DNA of 14,559 bases, taken from contig DATDGI010000441.1 of assembly GCA_036522155.1 (NCBI GenBank), forward strand, positions 1 through 14,559, read 5' to 3'. The DNA comes from UBA9676 sp036522155. GTDB taxonomy: Bacteria; Actinomycetota; Actinomycetes; Streptosporangiales; Streptosporangiaceae. Positions 1-6,299 of the stretch are shown here, in pieces. Under the pieces are notes generated by a model. It did not search any database. It saw nothing but the letters and a program-made list of their open reading frames with translations, and was not told where the DNA came from. The first letter of the stretch is position 1. Every line of letters starts with the position of its first letter. Both the position numbers and the translations under genes were made by a program.

Positions 1-907
1 CGTCGTCGGCCGCGATGGAGCGGACGTGGGCGTCCGCGGCCCCCTCCGCCGCGATCGCGCTGTCCCCGGTGCCGAACCCCCCCAGGATGATGTTGGCCAG
101 CGACCGGTTCATCGCGTCCGCCATGAGCTTGGTCAGGATGCCACCGGACGCGCCGACCAGGGCCCCGGCGATGATCAGCGCCCAGTTGCCGATGACGAAC
201 CCGGCCATGGCCACCGCGGTGCCGGTGAACGCGTTCAGCAGCGAGATGACCACCGGCATGTCCGCGCCGCCGATCGGCATCACCATCGTCACGCCGAACG
301 CCAGCGCCGCCACGATGACGATCAGCAGCACCGGCACGCTCGGGGTGACGATCATGTAGACCGACCCGCCGGCCGCGATCACCGCGGCCGCCAGGTTGAC
401 CACCCGGGAGCCCGGGAAGGTGACCGGCGCCGCGCTGATGAGCCCCTGCAGCTTGCCGGCCGCGATGATCGACCCAGAGAAGGTCACCGCGCCGATCAGC
501 ACGTCCAGCAGGGTGGTGACGGTGGTGCGCTCGGCCACGCCGGCCGGCAGGCCGGCCAGGTTCACGTAGTCGTGGATGGCCACCAGCGCGGCCGCCCCGC
601 CGCCGACCGCGTTGAAGATGCTGACCAGCTGCGGCATCGCGGTCATCTGCACGGTGCGGGCCGCGTACAGGCCGGCCCCGCCGCCCAGCAGGCCGCCGGC
701 CAGCATCACGATCCAGCCGGTGACGCTGATCGTGCCCGCGTGGATGATGATGGCGAAGGTGGCGGCGATGGCGGCGACCATGCCGCCGGTCGACAGCTGG
801 TTGCCCCGCCGGGCGGTGGCGGGGGTGTTCATCAGGTGCAGCCCGAGCACGAAGCAGCTGGCGGCGGCCACGTACACCAGCTGGATGATCCAGTCGAACG
901 CGCTCAT
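1..907 (-). CDS. pntB: NAD(P) transhydrogenase subunit beta, PntB (partial, C-terminus outside window)
   Basis: PntB carries most of the membrane channel and the NADP(H)-binding domain of the proton-translocating transhydrogenase, which moves hydride from NADH to NADP+ using the proton gradient. The minus frame is open from the ATG at 907 to the window edge, about 302 residues of a usual 460-480. It starts MSAFDWIIQLVYVAAASCF and shows repeated hydrophobic helices, then the conserved stretch with VSIFNAVGGGAAALVA, the helix MPIGGADMPVVISLLNAFTG, and the linker with KLMADAMNRSLANIILGGFG that leads into the NADP domain. The missing part is the rest of the NADP domain. The ATG overlaps the stop of pntAb as ATGA (907-904), which indicates translational coupling. 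The residue patterns match the family closely. Confidence 0.95.
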   Translation of the reverse strand, partial: MSAFDWIIQLVYVAAASCFVLGLHLMNTPATARRGNQLSTGGMVAAIAATFAIIIHAGTISVTGWIVMLAGGLLGGGAGLYAARTVQMTAMPQLVSIFNAVGGGAAALVAIHDYVNLAGLPAGVAERTTVTTLLDVLIGAVTFSGSIIAAGKLQGLISAAPVTFPGSRVVNLAAAVIAAGGSVYMIVTPSVPVLLIVIVAALAFGVTMVMPIGGADMPVVISLLNAFTGTAVAMAGFVIGNWALIIAGALVGASGGILTKLMADAMNRSLANIILGGFGTGDSAIAAEGAADAHVRSIAADD

Positions 908-1296
908 GCGGGACTCCCGGAGCCGTTGGCGCCGGCCGTTTGGCCATCGGCCGGGGTTTGGCCGGCTTGACGGGCCTGGCCGATCTGGCCCGCCTGCCCG
1001 GCCGGGACCGGGGTGGGCCGGCGGTGGAACATCTTGAGCATCCGGCCGGTGACCACGTACCCGCCGACCACGTTCATCGCGGCGAACGCGGCGGCCACGA
1101 AGGCCAGCACGTAGCCCAGCGCGTTGTTGGCAGAGGCGGCGATGAGCATGGCGCCCACCAGGATGATGCCGTGGATGGAGTTGGCCGCCGACATCAGCGG
1201 CGTGTGCAGGGTGGCCGGGACCTTGCTGATGACCTCGAAGCCGACCAGCAGGGCCAGCACGAAGATGGTGATGTCGGTGAGCAGCGCGGATGTCAC
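904..1296 (-). CDS. pntAb: NAD(P) transhydrogenase subunit alpha part 2, PntAb
   Basis: This is the small membrane subunit of the split transhydrogenase; in enterobacteria the same helices are the C-terminus of PntA. The 130-residue product has hydrophobic helices at about residues 6-20, 43-57 and 60-85, with the family signature KVPATLHTPLMSAANSIHG near residues 25-43. Residues 90-130 form an unusual hydrophilic tail rich in Gln, Gly, Ala and Pro (repeats of the type GQAGQ), longer than I expect for this subunit. The start is a GTG at 1296 that overlaps the pntAa stop as GTGA, and its own stop overlaps the pntB start as ATGA, so the three genes are read as one coupled unit. Function is secure by sequence and context; the role of the tail is unknown. 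Confidence 0.93.
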   Translation of the reverse strand: MTSALLTDITIFVLALLVGFEVISKVPATLHTPLMSAANSIHGIILVGAMLIAASANNALGYVLAFVAAAFAAMNVVGGYVVTGRMLKMFHRRPTPVPAGQAGQIGQARQAGQTPADGQTAGANGSGSPA

Positions 1297-2462
1297 TGGC
1301 TGGTACCTCCGGCGGGGTTGGCGGGCGCGTCGGCGAGCAGGGCGGCGGTGGCGGGCTGGACGACGCTGCCGCCGTGGGTGATGACCACCCCGGCCTGGAT
1401 GTCGTCGCTGGTGTCGATGGCGAGCGCGCCGTCGGCCACCATGTGCAGCAGCAGGGTGCTGAGGTTGCGCGCGTAGGCGGCCGAGGCCGCGGTCGGCACG
1501 CTCGCGGCGAGGTTGCTGGCGCCGATGATGGTCACCCCGTTGCCGGTCACCACGTTCTCGCCGGGCACCGAGCCGGCCACGTTCCCGCCGAGCGGCCCGG
1601 AGCCCATGTCCACCACCACCGAGCCGGGAGCCATGGCCTTGACCGCGTCGTCGGTGAGCAGCAGCGGCGGCCGGCGGCCCGGCACTTGGGCGGTGGTGAT
1701 GACCACGTCGTGCCGGGCGATGTGGCCGGTCAGCTCGGCCTGCTGGGCCTGCCGCTCCTCGTCGGTCAGGTCCCGGGCGTAGCCGCCCTCGCCGGCCGCG
1801 GGCCCGACGGAGGTCAGCTCGACGAAGGTGGCGCCGAGCGATTCGACCTCGGTCTTGGTCTGCGGGCGCACGTCGTAGGCGGACACCACCGCGCCGAGCC
1901 GCCGGGCGGTGCCGATCGCCTGCAGGCCGGCCACGCCGGTGCCGAGCACCAGCACCTTGGCCGGCCGGGCGGTGCCGGCCGCGGTGATGAGCAGCGGGAA
2001 GTACCGGCCGTACGCGGCCGCCGCCACCAGCGCCGCCTTGTACCCGGAGACGTTCGCCTGGGAGGTGAGGGCGTCCATCGACTGCGCCCGGGGCAACGTG
2101 CGCGGCAGCCCGTCCAGGCTGACCGCGGTCACCCCCCGGGCCGCGAGATCGGCCGCGAACGCCGGGTCGGCCAGCGGGTTGAGCATCCCGAACACGGCCT
2201 GCCCGGGCCGGAGCGAGCCCAGCAGCGCGTCGTCGGGCCGGGTCACGGTCAGGATCACGTCCGCTTCGGCGGCCAGCTCGGCCCGGCTCACGATGCTGGC
2301 CCCAGCCTCGGCGTAGGCCGCGTCCGGGAACCAGGCGGCGTCCCCGGCGCCGGTCTCCACCAGCACCTCCAGGCCCGCGCCGGTCAGCTTGGCGATGGCC
2401 TCGGGGACGAGCGCCACCCGCTGCTCGCCGGGGGCGGTCTCCTTCACGACAGCGACTTTCAT
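1293..2462 (-). CDS. pntAa: NAD(P) transhydrogenase subunit alpha part 1, PntAa
   Basis: PntAa is the soluble NAD(H)-binding domain I that sits on the cytoplasmic face of the transhydrogenase. The 389-residue protein starts MKVAVVKETAPGEQRVALVP, as in the alanine dehydrogenase/PNT family. It has the signature RAQSMDALTSQANVSGY (residues 125-141), the Rossmann loop GTGVAGLQAIG (174-184) and the following acidic turn SAYDVRP (194-200) that binds the adenosine ribose of NAD. I place the start at ATG 2462 because family alignment begins at MKVAVVKE and a GAGG Shine-Dalgarno lies about 8 bases upstream; an in-frame ATG at 2516 has no such site. It is the first gene of pntAa-pntAb-pntB. Its expression probably starts in the 236-base gap upstream. 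Confidence 0.95.
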   Translation of the reverse strand: MKVAVVKETAPGEQRVALVPEAIAKLTGAGLEVLVETGAGDAAWFPDAAYAEAGASIVSRAELAAEADVILTVTRPDDALLGSLRPGQAVFGMLNPLADPAFAADLAARGVTAVSLDGLPRTLPRAQSMDALTSQANVSGYKAALVAAAAYGRYFPLLITAAGTARPAKVLVLGTGVAGLQAIGTARRLGAVVSAYDVRPQTKTEVESLGATFVELTSVGPAAGEGGYARDLTDEERQAQQAELTGHIARHDVVITTAQVPGRRPPLLLTDDAVKAMAPGSVVVDMGSGPLGGNVAGSVPGENVVTGNGVTIIGASNLAASVPTAASAAYARNLSTLLLHMVADGALAIDTSDDIQAGVVITHGGSVVQPATAALLADAPANPAGGTSQ

Positions 2463-2499
2463 GGACGCGACCTCATGGTTTGCAGGGTTGTACGGCCGG

Positions 2500-2512
2500 T
2501 GCCTGGCAGGCA
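2500..2512. promoter_or_regulatory. palindrome upstream of pntAa, possible operator
   Basis: TGCCTG-G-CAGGCA is a perfect inverted repeat of two 6-base arms around one central base, 38-50 bases before the pntAa start codon. Position and symmetry fit a regulator site in the pnt leader or promoter. I do not recognise the motif, and it could be chance. Confidence 0.3.
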
Positions 2513-2600
2513 GCATCGCGCTCAGGCAGGTATGTGAGCAGGGCCGGGCGCCCCGTCAGGTAACGACGTCCGGAATGATCCCACAGCTCCAGTATGGACT

Positions 2601-2631
2601 CCAGCGGCCGGCGGGCCGCACCCGCCGCTGG
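2601..2631 (-). terminator. GC-rich hairpin downstream of ndgR, possible terminator
   Basis: CCAGCGG (2601-2607) pairs with CCGCTGG (2625-2631), and CGGG (2612-2615) pairs with CCCG (2621-2624). Four bases bulge on one arm and the loop is CCGCA. The hairpin lies about 70 bases past the ndgR stop and has no T-run, as is common for high-GC actinobacterial terminators. Weakly supported. Confidence 0.3.
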
Positions 2632-2698
2632 CCGGTGCGCCCGCGGGACCTGGTTTTAACGCTCCGATGCGCACCCGTTAACCCGGCCGCCCCCGGCG

Positions 2699-3415
2699 CT
2701 AGCCGGTGCGGCGGAGGGTGGCGCTGATCTTCTCGCCCGCGGCGACCACGGCGGTGGCGTGGAGCCGGCCCGGGGAGCGGGTGAGCCGCTCGATCGGGCC
2801 GGAGACCGAGACCGCAGCGATGATCTTGCCGCCCTGGCCGCGCACCGGGGCCGACACCGACGCCACCCCGGCTTCCCGCTCGGCCACGCTGGCCGCCCAG
2901 CCACGGCGGCGCACCTGGGCCAGGTTGGTGGCGGTGAACCGGGCGCCGCGCAGCCCCCGGTGCATGCGTTCGGCTTCCTCCCAGGCGAGCAGGATCTGGG
3001 CGGCCGACCCCGCGGTCATCGGCAGCGCCGCCCCGACCGGGACGGTGTCCCGCAGGCCGGTCGCCCGTTCCGCCGCGGCCACGCAGATCCGGGTGTCCCC
3101 CTGCCGCCGGTAGAGCTGCGCACTCTCCCCGGTGGTGTCACGCAGCTGGGTGAGCACCGGCTGGGCGATGGCCAGCAGCCGGTCCTCGCCGGCCGCGGTG
3201 GCCAGCTCGGCGATCCGCGGGCCGAGCACGAACCGGCCCTGGCTGTCGCGGGCGAGCAGCCGGTGCCGCTCCAGCGCGACCGCGATCCGGTGCACGGTCG
3301 GGCGGGCCAGCCCGGTGGCCGCCACCAGCTGGGCGAGCGAGGCCGGGCCGGTTTCGAGGGTGGTGAGTACGGTAACCGTCTTGTCCAGCACCCCGACTCC
3401 GCTAGAGTTGTCCAT
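2699..3415 (-). CDS. ndgR: IclR-family transcriptional regulator, NdgR/LtbR type
   Basis: NdgR (Streptomyces) and LtbR (Corynebacterium) are IclR-family regulators that bind the gap between their own gene and leuCD and act on leucine and other amino-acid genes. The 238-residue protein starts MDNSSGVGVLDK, a start I recognise from Streptomyces NdgR. It has a winged helix-turn-helix at about residues 8-70 (LAQLVAATGLARPTVHRI as the recognition part) and an IclR effector domain from about 80 on, with GESAQLYRRQGDTRICVAAA, LRDTVPVGAALPMTAGSAAQ and ASVSAPVRG. I chose ATG 3415 over the longer frame starting at 3484 because family similarity begins there and the extension would cross the promoter. 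There is no Shine-Dalgarno, and a -10 box ends six bases before the ATG, so the message may be leaderless. It diverges from leuC, which supports the assignment. Confidence 0.93.
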   Translation of the reverse strand: MDNSSGVGVLDKTVTVLTTLETGPASLAQLVAATGLARPTVHRIAVALERHRLLARDSQGRFVLGPRIAELATAAGEDRLLAIAQPVLTQLRDTTGESAQLYRRQGDTRICVAAAERATGLRDTVPVGAALPMTAGSAAQILLAWEEAERMHRGLRGARFTATNLAQVRRRGWAASVAEREAGVASVSAPVRGQGGKIIAAVSVSGPIERLTRSPGRLHATAVVAAGEKISATLRRTG

Positions 3416-3473
3416 GGTCCGATATTGCCGTCTCGATATGCGAGACGCAACATGATCATGCGAGGTGACCGCG
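3416..3473. promoter_or_regulatory. divergent ndgR / leuC promoter region with central operator
   Basis: The inverted repeat CGTCTCG-ATATG-CGAGACG (3429-3447) is perfect, with 7-base arms and a 5-base spacer. Rightward promoter: TTGCCG (3425-3430), 17 bases, CAACAT (3448-3453). Leftward promoter on the minus strand: TTGCGT (3450-3445), 17 bases, CAATAT (3427-3422). The two promoters therefore share one spacer that is almost exactly the inverted repeat, so a bound regulator would affect both directions. NdgR/LtbR is known to bind this gap in relatives; that this repeat is its site is inference. A second palindrome, CATGATCATG (3451-3460), overlaps the leuC -10 and probable start point. The leuC Shine-Dalgarno GAGGTGA is at 3462-3468. 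Confidence 0.65.
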
Positions 3474-4901
3474 ATGGGGCGCACGCTGGCACAGAAGATC
3501 TGGGACGCCCATGTGGTGCGGGGCGGTGACGGCGAGCCCGATCTGCTCTACATCGACCTGCACCTGGTGCACGAGGTGACCAGCCCGCAGGCGTTCGACG
3601 GCCTCCGGCTCGCGGGCCGCCCGGTGCGCAGGCCGGACCTGACGGTCGCGACCGAGGACCACAACGTGCCGACCACCGGGATCACCGGCCCGGGGCTGCC
3701 GCTGGCCGGCCCGGCCAGCCCGGTGACCGACCCGGTGTCCCGGGTCCAGGTGGAAGCGCTGCGCAAGAACGCCGCCGACTTCGGCATCCGGCTCTACCCG
3801 ATGGGGGACGCGGGCCAGGGGATCGTCCACGTCATCGGCCCGCAGCTGGGGCTGACCCAGCCCGGCATGACGATCGTCTGCGGTGACTCGCACACCAGCA
3901 CGCACGGCGCGTTCGGCGCGCTCGCGTTCGGGATCGGCACCAGCGAGGTCGAGCACGTGCTCGCCACCCAGACGCTGCCGCAGGCCCGGCCGGGCGACAT
4001 GGCCGTGAACGTGACCGGCCAGCTGCCCTACGGGGTCACCGCCAAGGACCTGATCCTGGCCGTCATCGCGCAGATCGGCACCGGCGGCGGGGCCGGCCAC
4101 ATCATCGAGTACCGCGGCGAGGCCGTCGCCGGTCTGTCCATGGACAGCCGGATGACCGTCTGCAACATGTCCATCGAGGCCGGTGCCCGGGCCGGGCTGA
4201 TCGCGCCGGACGAGACCACGTTCGGCTATCTTCAGGGCCGGCCGCACGCCCCGCGCGGGCCGGTGTGGGAGGCGGCGCTGGCCTACTGGCGGTCGCTGCC
4301 GACCGACCCGGACGCGGTCTTCGACCGCGAGGTGACGCTGGATGCCGCCGCGCTCACCCCGTACGTGACCTGGGGCACGAACCCGGCCCAGGCCGGCCCG
4401 CTGGGCTCAGCGGTGCCCGACCCGGCGGCCATGGCCGACCCGGCCGCGCGGGCCTCGGCCGAGCGCGCGCTCGCCTACATGGGGCTCGCCGCGGGCACCC
4501 CGCTCACCGAGATCGCGGTGGACACCGTGTTCGTCGGGTCCTGCACCAACGGGCGGCTGGAGGACCTGCGGTCGGCCGCCGAGGTGCTGCGCGGGCGGAA
4601 GGTGGCCCGTGGGATCCGGATGCTGGTCGTGCCCGGCTCGATGCAGGTCAAGGCGGCCGCCGAGGCCGAAGGCCTGGCCGAGGTGTTCACCGCCGCCGGC
4701 GCGCAGTGGCGGTCGGCCGGCTGCTCCATGTGCCTGGGCATGAACCCGGACAAGATGGCGTCCGGCAGGCGCAGCGCGTCCACCTCGAACCGCAACTTCG
4801 AAGGCCGGCAGGGCGCGGGTGCCCGCACGCACCTGGTGTCCCCGCCGGTGGCCGCGGCCACCGCGGTCACCGGCAAGCTGACCGCCCCGGCCGACCTGTG
4901 A
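3474..4901 (+). CDS. leuC: 3-isopropylmalate dehydratase large subunit, LeuC
   Basis: LeuC with LeuD converts 2-isopropylmalate to 3-isopropylmalate through a [4Fe-4S] cluster, the second step of leucine synthesis in the cytoplasm. The 475-residue protein has the aconitase-fold motifs in order: ATEDHNVPT (near residue 60), CGDSHTSTHGAFGALAFGIG (from residue 136), and the cluster ligands Cys357 in VGSCTNG, Cys417 and Cys420 in GCSMCLGM, then SNRNFEGRQG near the end. Length is normal. I chose ATG 3474 because a strong GAGGTGA (3462-3468) lies five bases before it; a GTG at 3465 in the same frame is inside that site. It is the first gene of leuCD, 12 bases before leuD. Confidence 0.98.
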   Translation: MGRTLAQKIWDAHVVRGGDGEPDLLYIDLHLVHEVTSPQAFDGLRLAGRPVRRPDLTVATEDHNVPTTGITGPGLPLAGPASPVTDPVSRVQVEALRKNAADFGIRLYPMGDAGQGIVHVIGPQLGLTQPGMTIVCGDSHTSTHGAFGALAFGIGTSEVEHVLATQTLPQARPGDMAVNVTGQLPYGVTAKDLILAVIAQIGTGGGAGHIIEYRGEAVAGLSMDSRMTVCNMSIEAGARAGLIAPDETTFGYLQGRPHAPRGPVWEAALAYWRSLPTDPDAVFDREVTLDAAALTPYVTWGTNPAQAGPLGSAVPDPAAMADPAARASAERALAYMGLAAGTPLTEIAVDTVFVGSCTNGRLEDLRSAAEVLRGRKVARGIRMLVVPGSMQVKAAAEAEGLAEVFTAAGAQWRSAGCSMCLGMNPDKMASGRRSASTSNRNFEGRQGAGARTHLVSPPVAAATAVTGKLTAPADL

Positions 4902-4913
4902 CAGGAGAATCCG

Positions 4914-5522
4914 ATGGAGCCGTTCACCACCCACACCGGCCGGGCCGTGTCGCTGCGGCGCAGCAACGTCGACACCGACCAGATCATCCCGGCTGAGTAC
5001 CTCAAGCGGGTCAGCCGGACCGGGTTCGCCGACGGCCTGTTCGCCGCCTGGCGGGCCGATCCTGGCTTCGTGCTCAACCAGCCGTCCGCCAGCGGCGCGA
5101 CGATCCTGGTCGCCGGGCCGGATTTCGGTATCGGGTCGTCCCGGCAGCATGCGGTATGGGCGCTCACCGATTATGGTTTCCGGGCCGTTATCTCGGCCCG
5201 TTTCGGCGACATTTTCTACAACAATTCAATTCAGGAAGGCCTGCTCCCGGTGCGGCTGCCGGAGCAGGTGGTCACCGCGATCGCCGATGCCGTCGAGGCC
5301 GACCCGGCGGTGCCGGTCACCGTCGACCTGGCCGGCCGCCAGGTCCGCGTCGGGCCGGAAGGGGACAAGTCGCCGCTGCTCACCGCGCCACTCCAGATTG
5401 ACGACTACACCCGCTGGCGGCTGATGGAAGGGCTCGATGACATTTCGCTGACGCTGCGGCATGCGGCGGACATCACCCGGTACGAGGGCGAGCGCGCGGG
5501 CTGGCTGCCAGTTATCGGATAA
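4914..5522 (+). CDS. leuD: 3-isopropylmalate dehydratase small subunit, LeuD
   Basis: LeuD is the swivelling small subunit that closes the LeuC active site. The 202-residue protein starts MEPFTTHTGRAVSLRRSNVD and has the signature DTDQIIPAEYLK (residues 20-31) and the substrate loop FGIGSSRQHA (71-80), then a second conserved block with FGDIFYNNSIQEG. Length is normal. AGGAGA at 4903-4908 is well spaced from ATG 4914. One oddity: codons between about 5145 and 5240 use many A/T endings (TAT, GTT, ATT, AAT, TCA), unlike the G/C-ending codons before and after; the 60 bases from 5161 are about 55 percent GC, against about 80 percent for the 60 bases from 5281. Confidence 0.97.
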   Translation: MEPFTTHTGRAVSLRRSNVDTDQIIPAEYLKRVSRTGFADGLFAAWRADPGFVLNQPSASGATILVAGPDFGIGSSRQHAVWALTDYGFRAVISARFGDIFYNNSIQEGLLPVRLPEQVVTAIADAVEADPAVPVTVDLAGRQVRVGPEGDKSPLLTAPLQIDDYTRWRLMEGLDDISLTLRHAADITRYEGERAGWLPVIG

Positions 5523-5576
5523 GGGGGCAAATCCGGACCGGCTGCCAAGATAACTGCCCGACACCCCTGGTTTTTT
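5523..5576 (+). terminator. possible leuCD terminator
   Basis: Just past the leuD stop, GGGCA (5525-5529) can pair with TGCCC (5555-5559), with a CCGG-rich interior, and six T residues follow at 5571-5576. The stem is short for its loop, so this is a tentative call. The T-run is unusual for this GC-rich window. Confidence 0.3.
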
Positions 5577-5588
5577 GCATGAAGGTGA

Positions 5589-5617
5589 TTGTTTCTTGGC
5601 GCCGGATCGCTTAATTT
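5589..5617 (+). promoter_or_regulatory. promoter of hup
   Basis: TTGTTT (5589-5594) and TAATTT (5612-5617) are separated by exactly 17 bases in a locally AT-rich stretch, a good match to the vegetative sigma pattern TTGNNN-17-TANNNT. Transcription would start near 5624 and give a leader of about 68 bases before hup. Confidence 0.6.
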
Positions 5618-5691
5618 CGGCCTCGTCAGAGGTCGCGAACTCCGGCATCCCGCCCGCGCGACCTCCCGTGGGGGAACTGCAGGAGTGATTC

Positions 5692-5991
5692 ATGAACAAG
5701 CGTGACCTGATCGACGCGATCTCCGGCGAGCTGGGGGACAAGAAGACCGCGACGATGGCCGTGAACGCGGTCCTCGACACGATCCAGTCCACCGTGGCCC
5801 GGGGGGACAAGGTCGCCATCACCGGTTTCGGCGTGTTCGAGAAGGCCATTCGCCCGGCTCGCACCGCTCGCAACCCCGCCACTGGCGCCACCATTCGGGT
5901 GCCAAAGTCGTCCGTGCCCAAGTTCCGGGCCGGGGCCGACTTCAAGGCGGTCGTCAATGGCGAGAAGAAGATTGCCGCCAAGAAGCGCTGA
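5692..5991 (+). CDS. hup: DNA-binding protein HU
   Basis: HU is a small dimeric nucleoid protein that bends and compacts DNA. The 99-residue product starts MNKRDLIDAISGELGDKKTA, keeps GFGVFE (residues 45-50) and the beta-arm block RNPATGATI (60-68), where the conserved proline intercalates into the minor groove, and ends in a short basic tail KKIAAKKR. It is the short HupA-like form, not the long HupS/Hlp form with a Lys/Ala-rich C-terminal tail known from actinobacteria. AGGAGT at 5681-5686 is six bases from ATG 5692. It has its own promoter and a strong terminator, so it is probably a single-gene unit. Confidence 0.97.
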   Translation: MNKRDLIDAISGELGDKKTATMAVNAVLDTIQSTVARGDKVAITGFGVFEKAIRPARTARNPATGATIRVPKSSVPKFRAGADFKAVVNGEKKIAAKKR

Positions 5992-6002
5992 GCCGTTCAC
6001 GT

Positions 6003-6038
6003 AAAGCGCCGCCCGCCGGTTCCGGCGGGCGGCGCTTT
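6003..6038. terminator. bidirectional terminator between hup and the ddl operon
   Basis: AAAGCGCCGCCCGCCGG (6003-6019) and CCGGCGGGCGGCGCTTT (6022-6038) are perfect reverse complements around TT. The very stable GC stem is flanked by AAA and TTT, so it can work in both directions. It ends hup on the plus strand and the convergent minus-strand operon, whose last stop codon (6040-6038) touches the stem. Confidence 0.9.
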
Positions 6039-6277
6039 CACGTCGGGCCCGGGTCCGTCCCGGCGGCTTCGGGGCCCGCCAGCGGGAACGTGGCCAGCGC
6101 CAGGCTGGCGATGGCGCCGTCGCTGCCCATCCTGATGGCCACCCGCTGCCCGCGGCGTAGCAGCCGCAGGCCGGACGCGGCGAAGGCGCCGGGGCCGAAC
6201 GCGACCACCGTGCCGTCGTCCAGGAACACGGTCCCGGACCTGGTGGCCGGGTCGAACCCGCGCACGGTGGCCTGCAC
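6038..6277 (-). CDS. small conserved actinobacterial protein, beta-rich (cold-shock/OB-like), function unknown
   Basis: This 79-residue product follows ddl after a 22-base gap and is the last gene before the bidirectional terminator. It starts MQATVRGFDPATRSGTVFLD, with alternating hydrophobic residues and the pattern SGTVFLDDGTVVAFGPGAF, which recalls the strand-turn-strand layout of cold-shock or OB-fold proteins, although the RNP motifs of true Csp proteins are absent. I recall similar short proteins at this place in other actinobacteria but no known role. The start is a GTG at 6277 with only a weak Shine-Dalgarno. The stop is TGA at the foot of the terminator stem. The position and codon pattern favour a real gene; the fold is inference. 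Confidence 0.7.
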   Translation of the reverse strand: MQATVRGFDPATRSGTVFLDDGTVVAFGPGAFAASGLRLLRRGQRVAIRMGSDGAIASLALATFPLAGPEAAGTDPGPT

Positions 6278-6299
6278 CGGTGCCGCCGCGCCGGCCCGG

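Larger units (their letters stand above)
2463..2698. other. intergenic region between ndgR and pntAa
   Basis: These 236 bases lie downstream of ndgR and upstream of pntAa, both on the minus strand. I see no coding potential. The half near pntAa holds a 13-base palindrome and should contain the pnt promoter, although no convincing -35/-10 pair stands out. The half near ndgR holds a GC-rich hairpin that may end ndgR transcription. Both are listed separately. Confidence 0.6.

Noticed and set aside
26..970. 314-residue plus-strand frame over the transhydrogenase genes
   Set aside because: It is an Arg/His/Asp/Gly-rich shadow of pntB on the other strand; the minus frame has clear PntB motifs.
1290..2537. 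415-residue plus-strand frame
   Set aside because: It is antisense to pntAa, with composition typical of high-GC shadow frames and no recognisable motifs.
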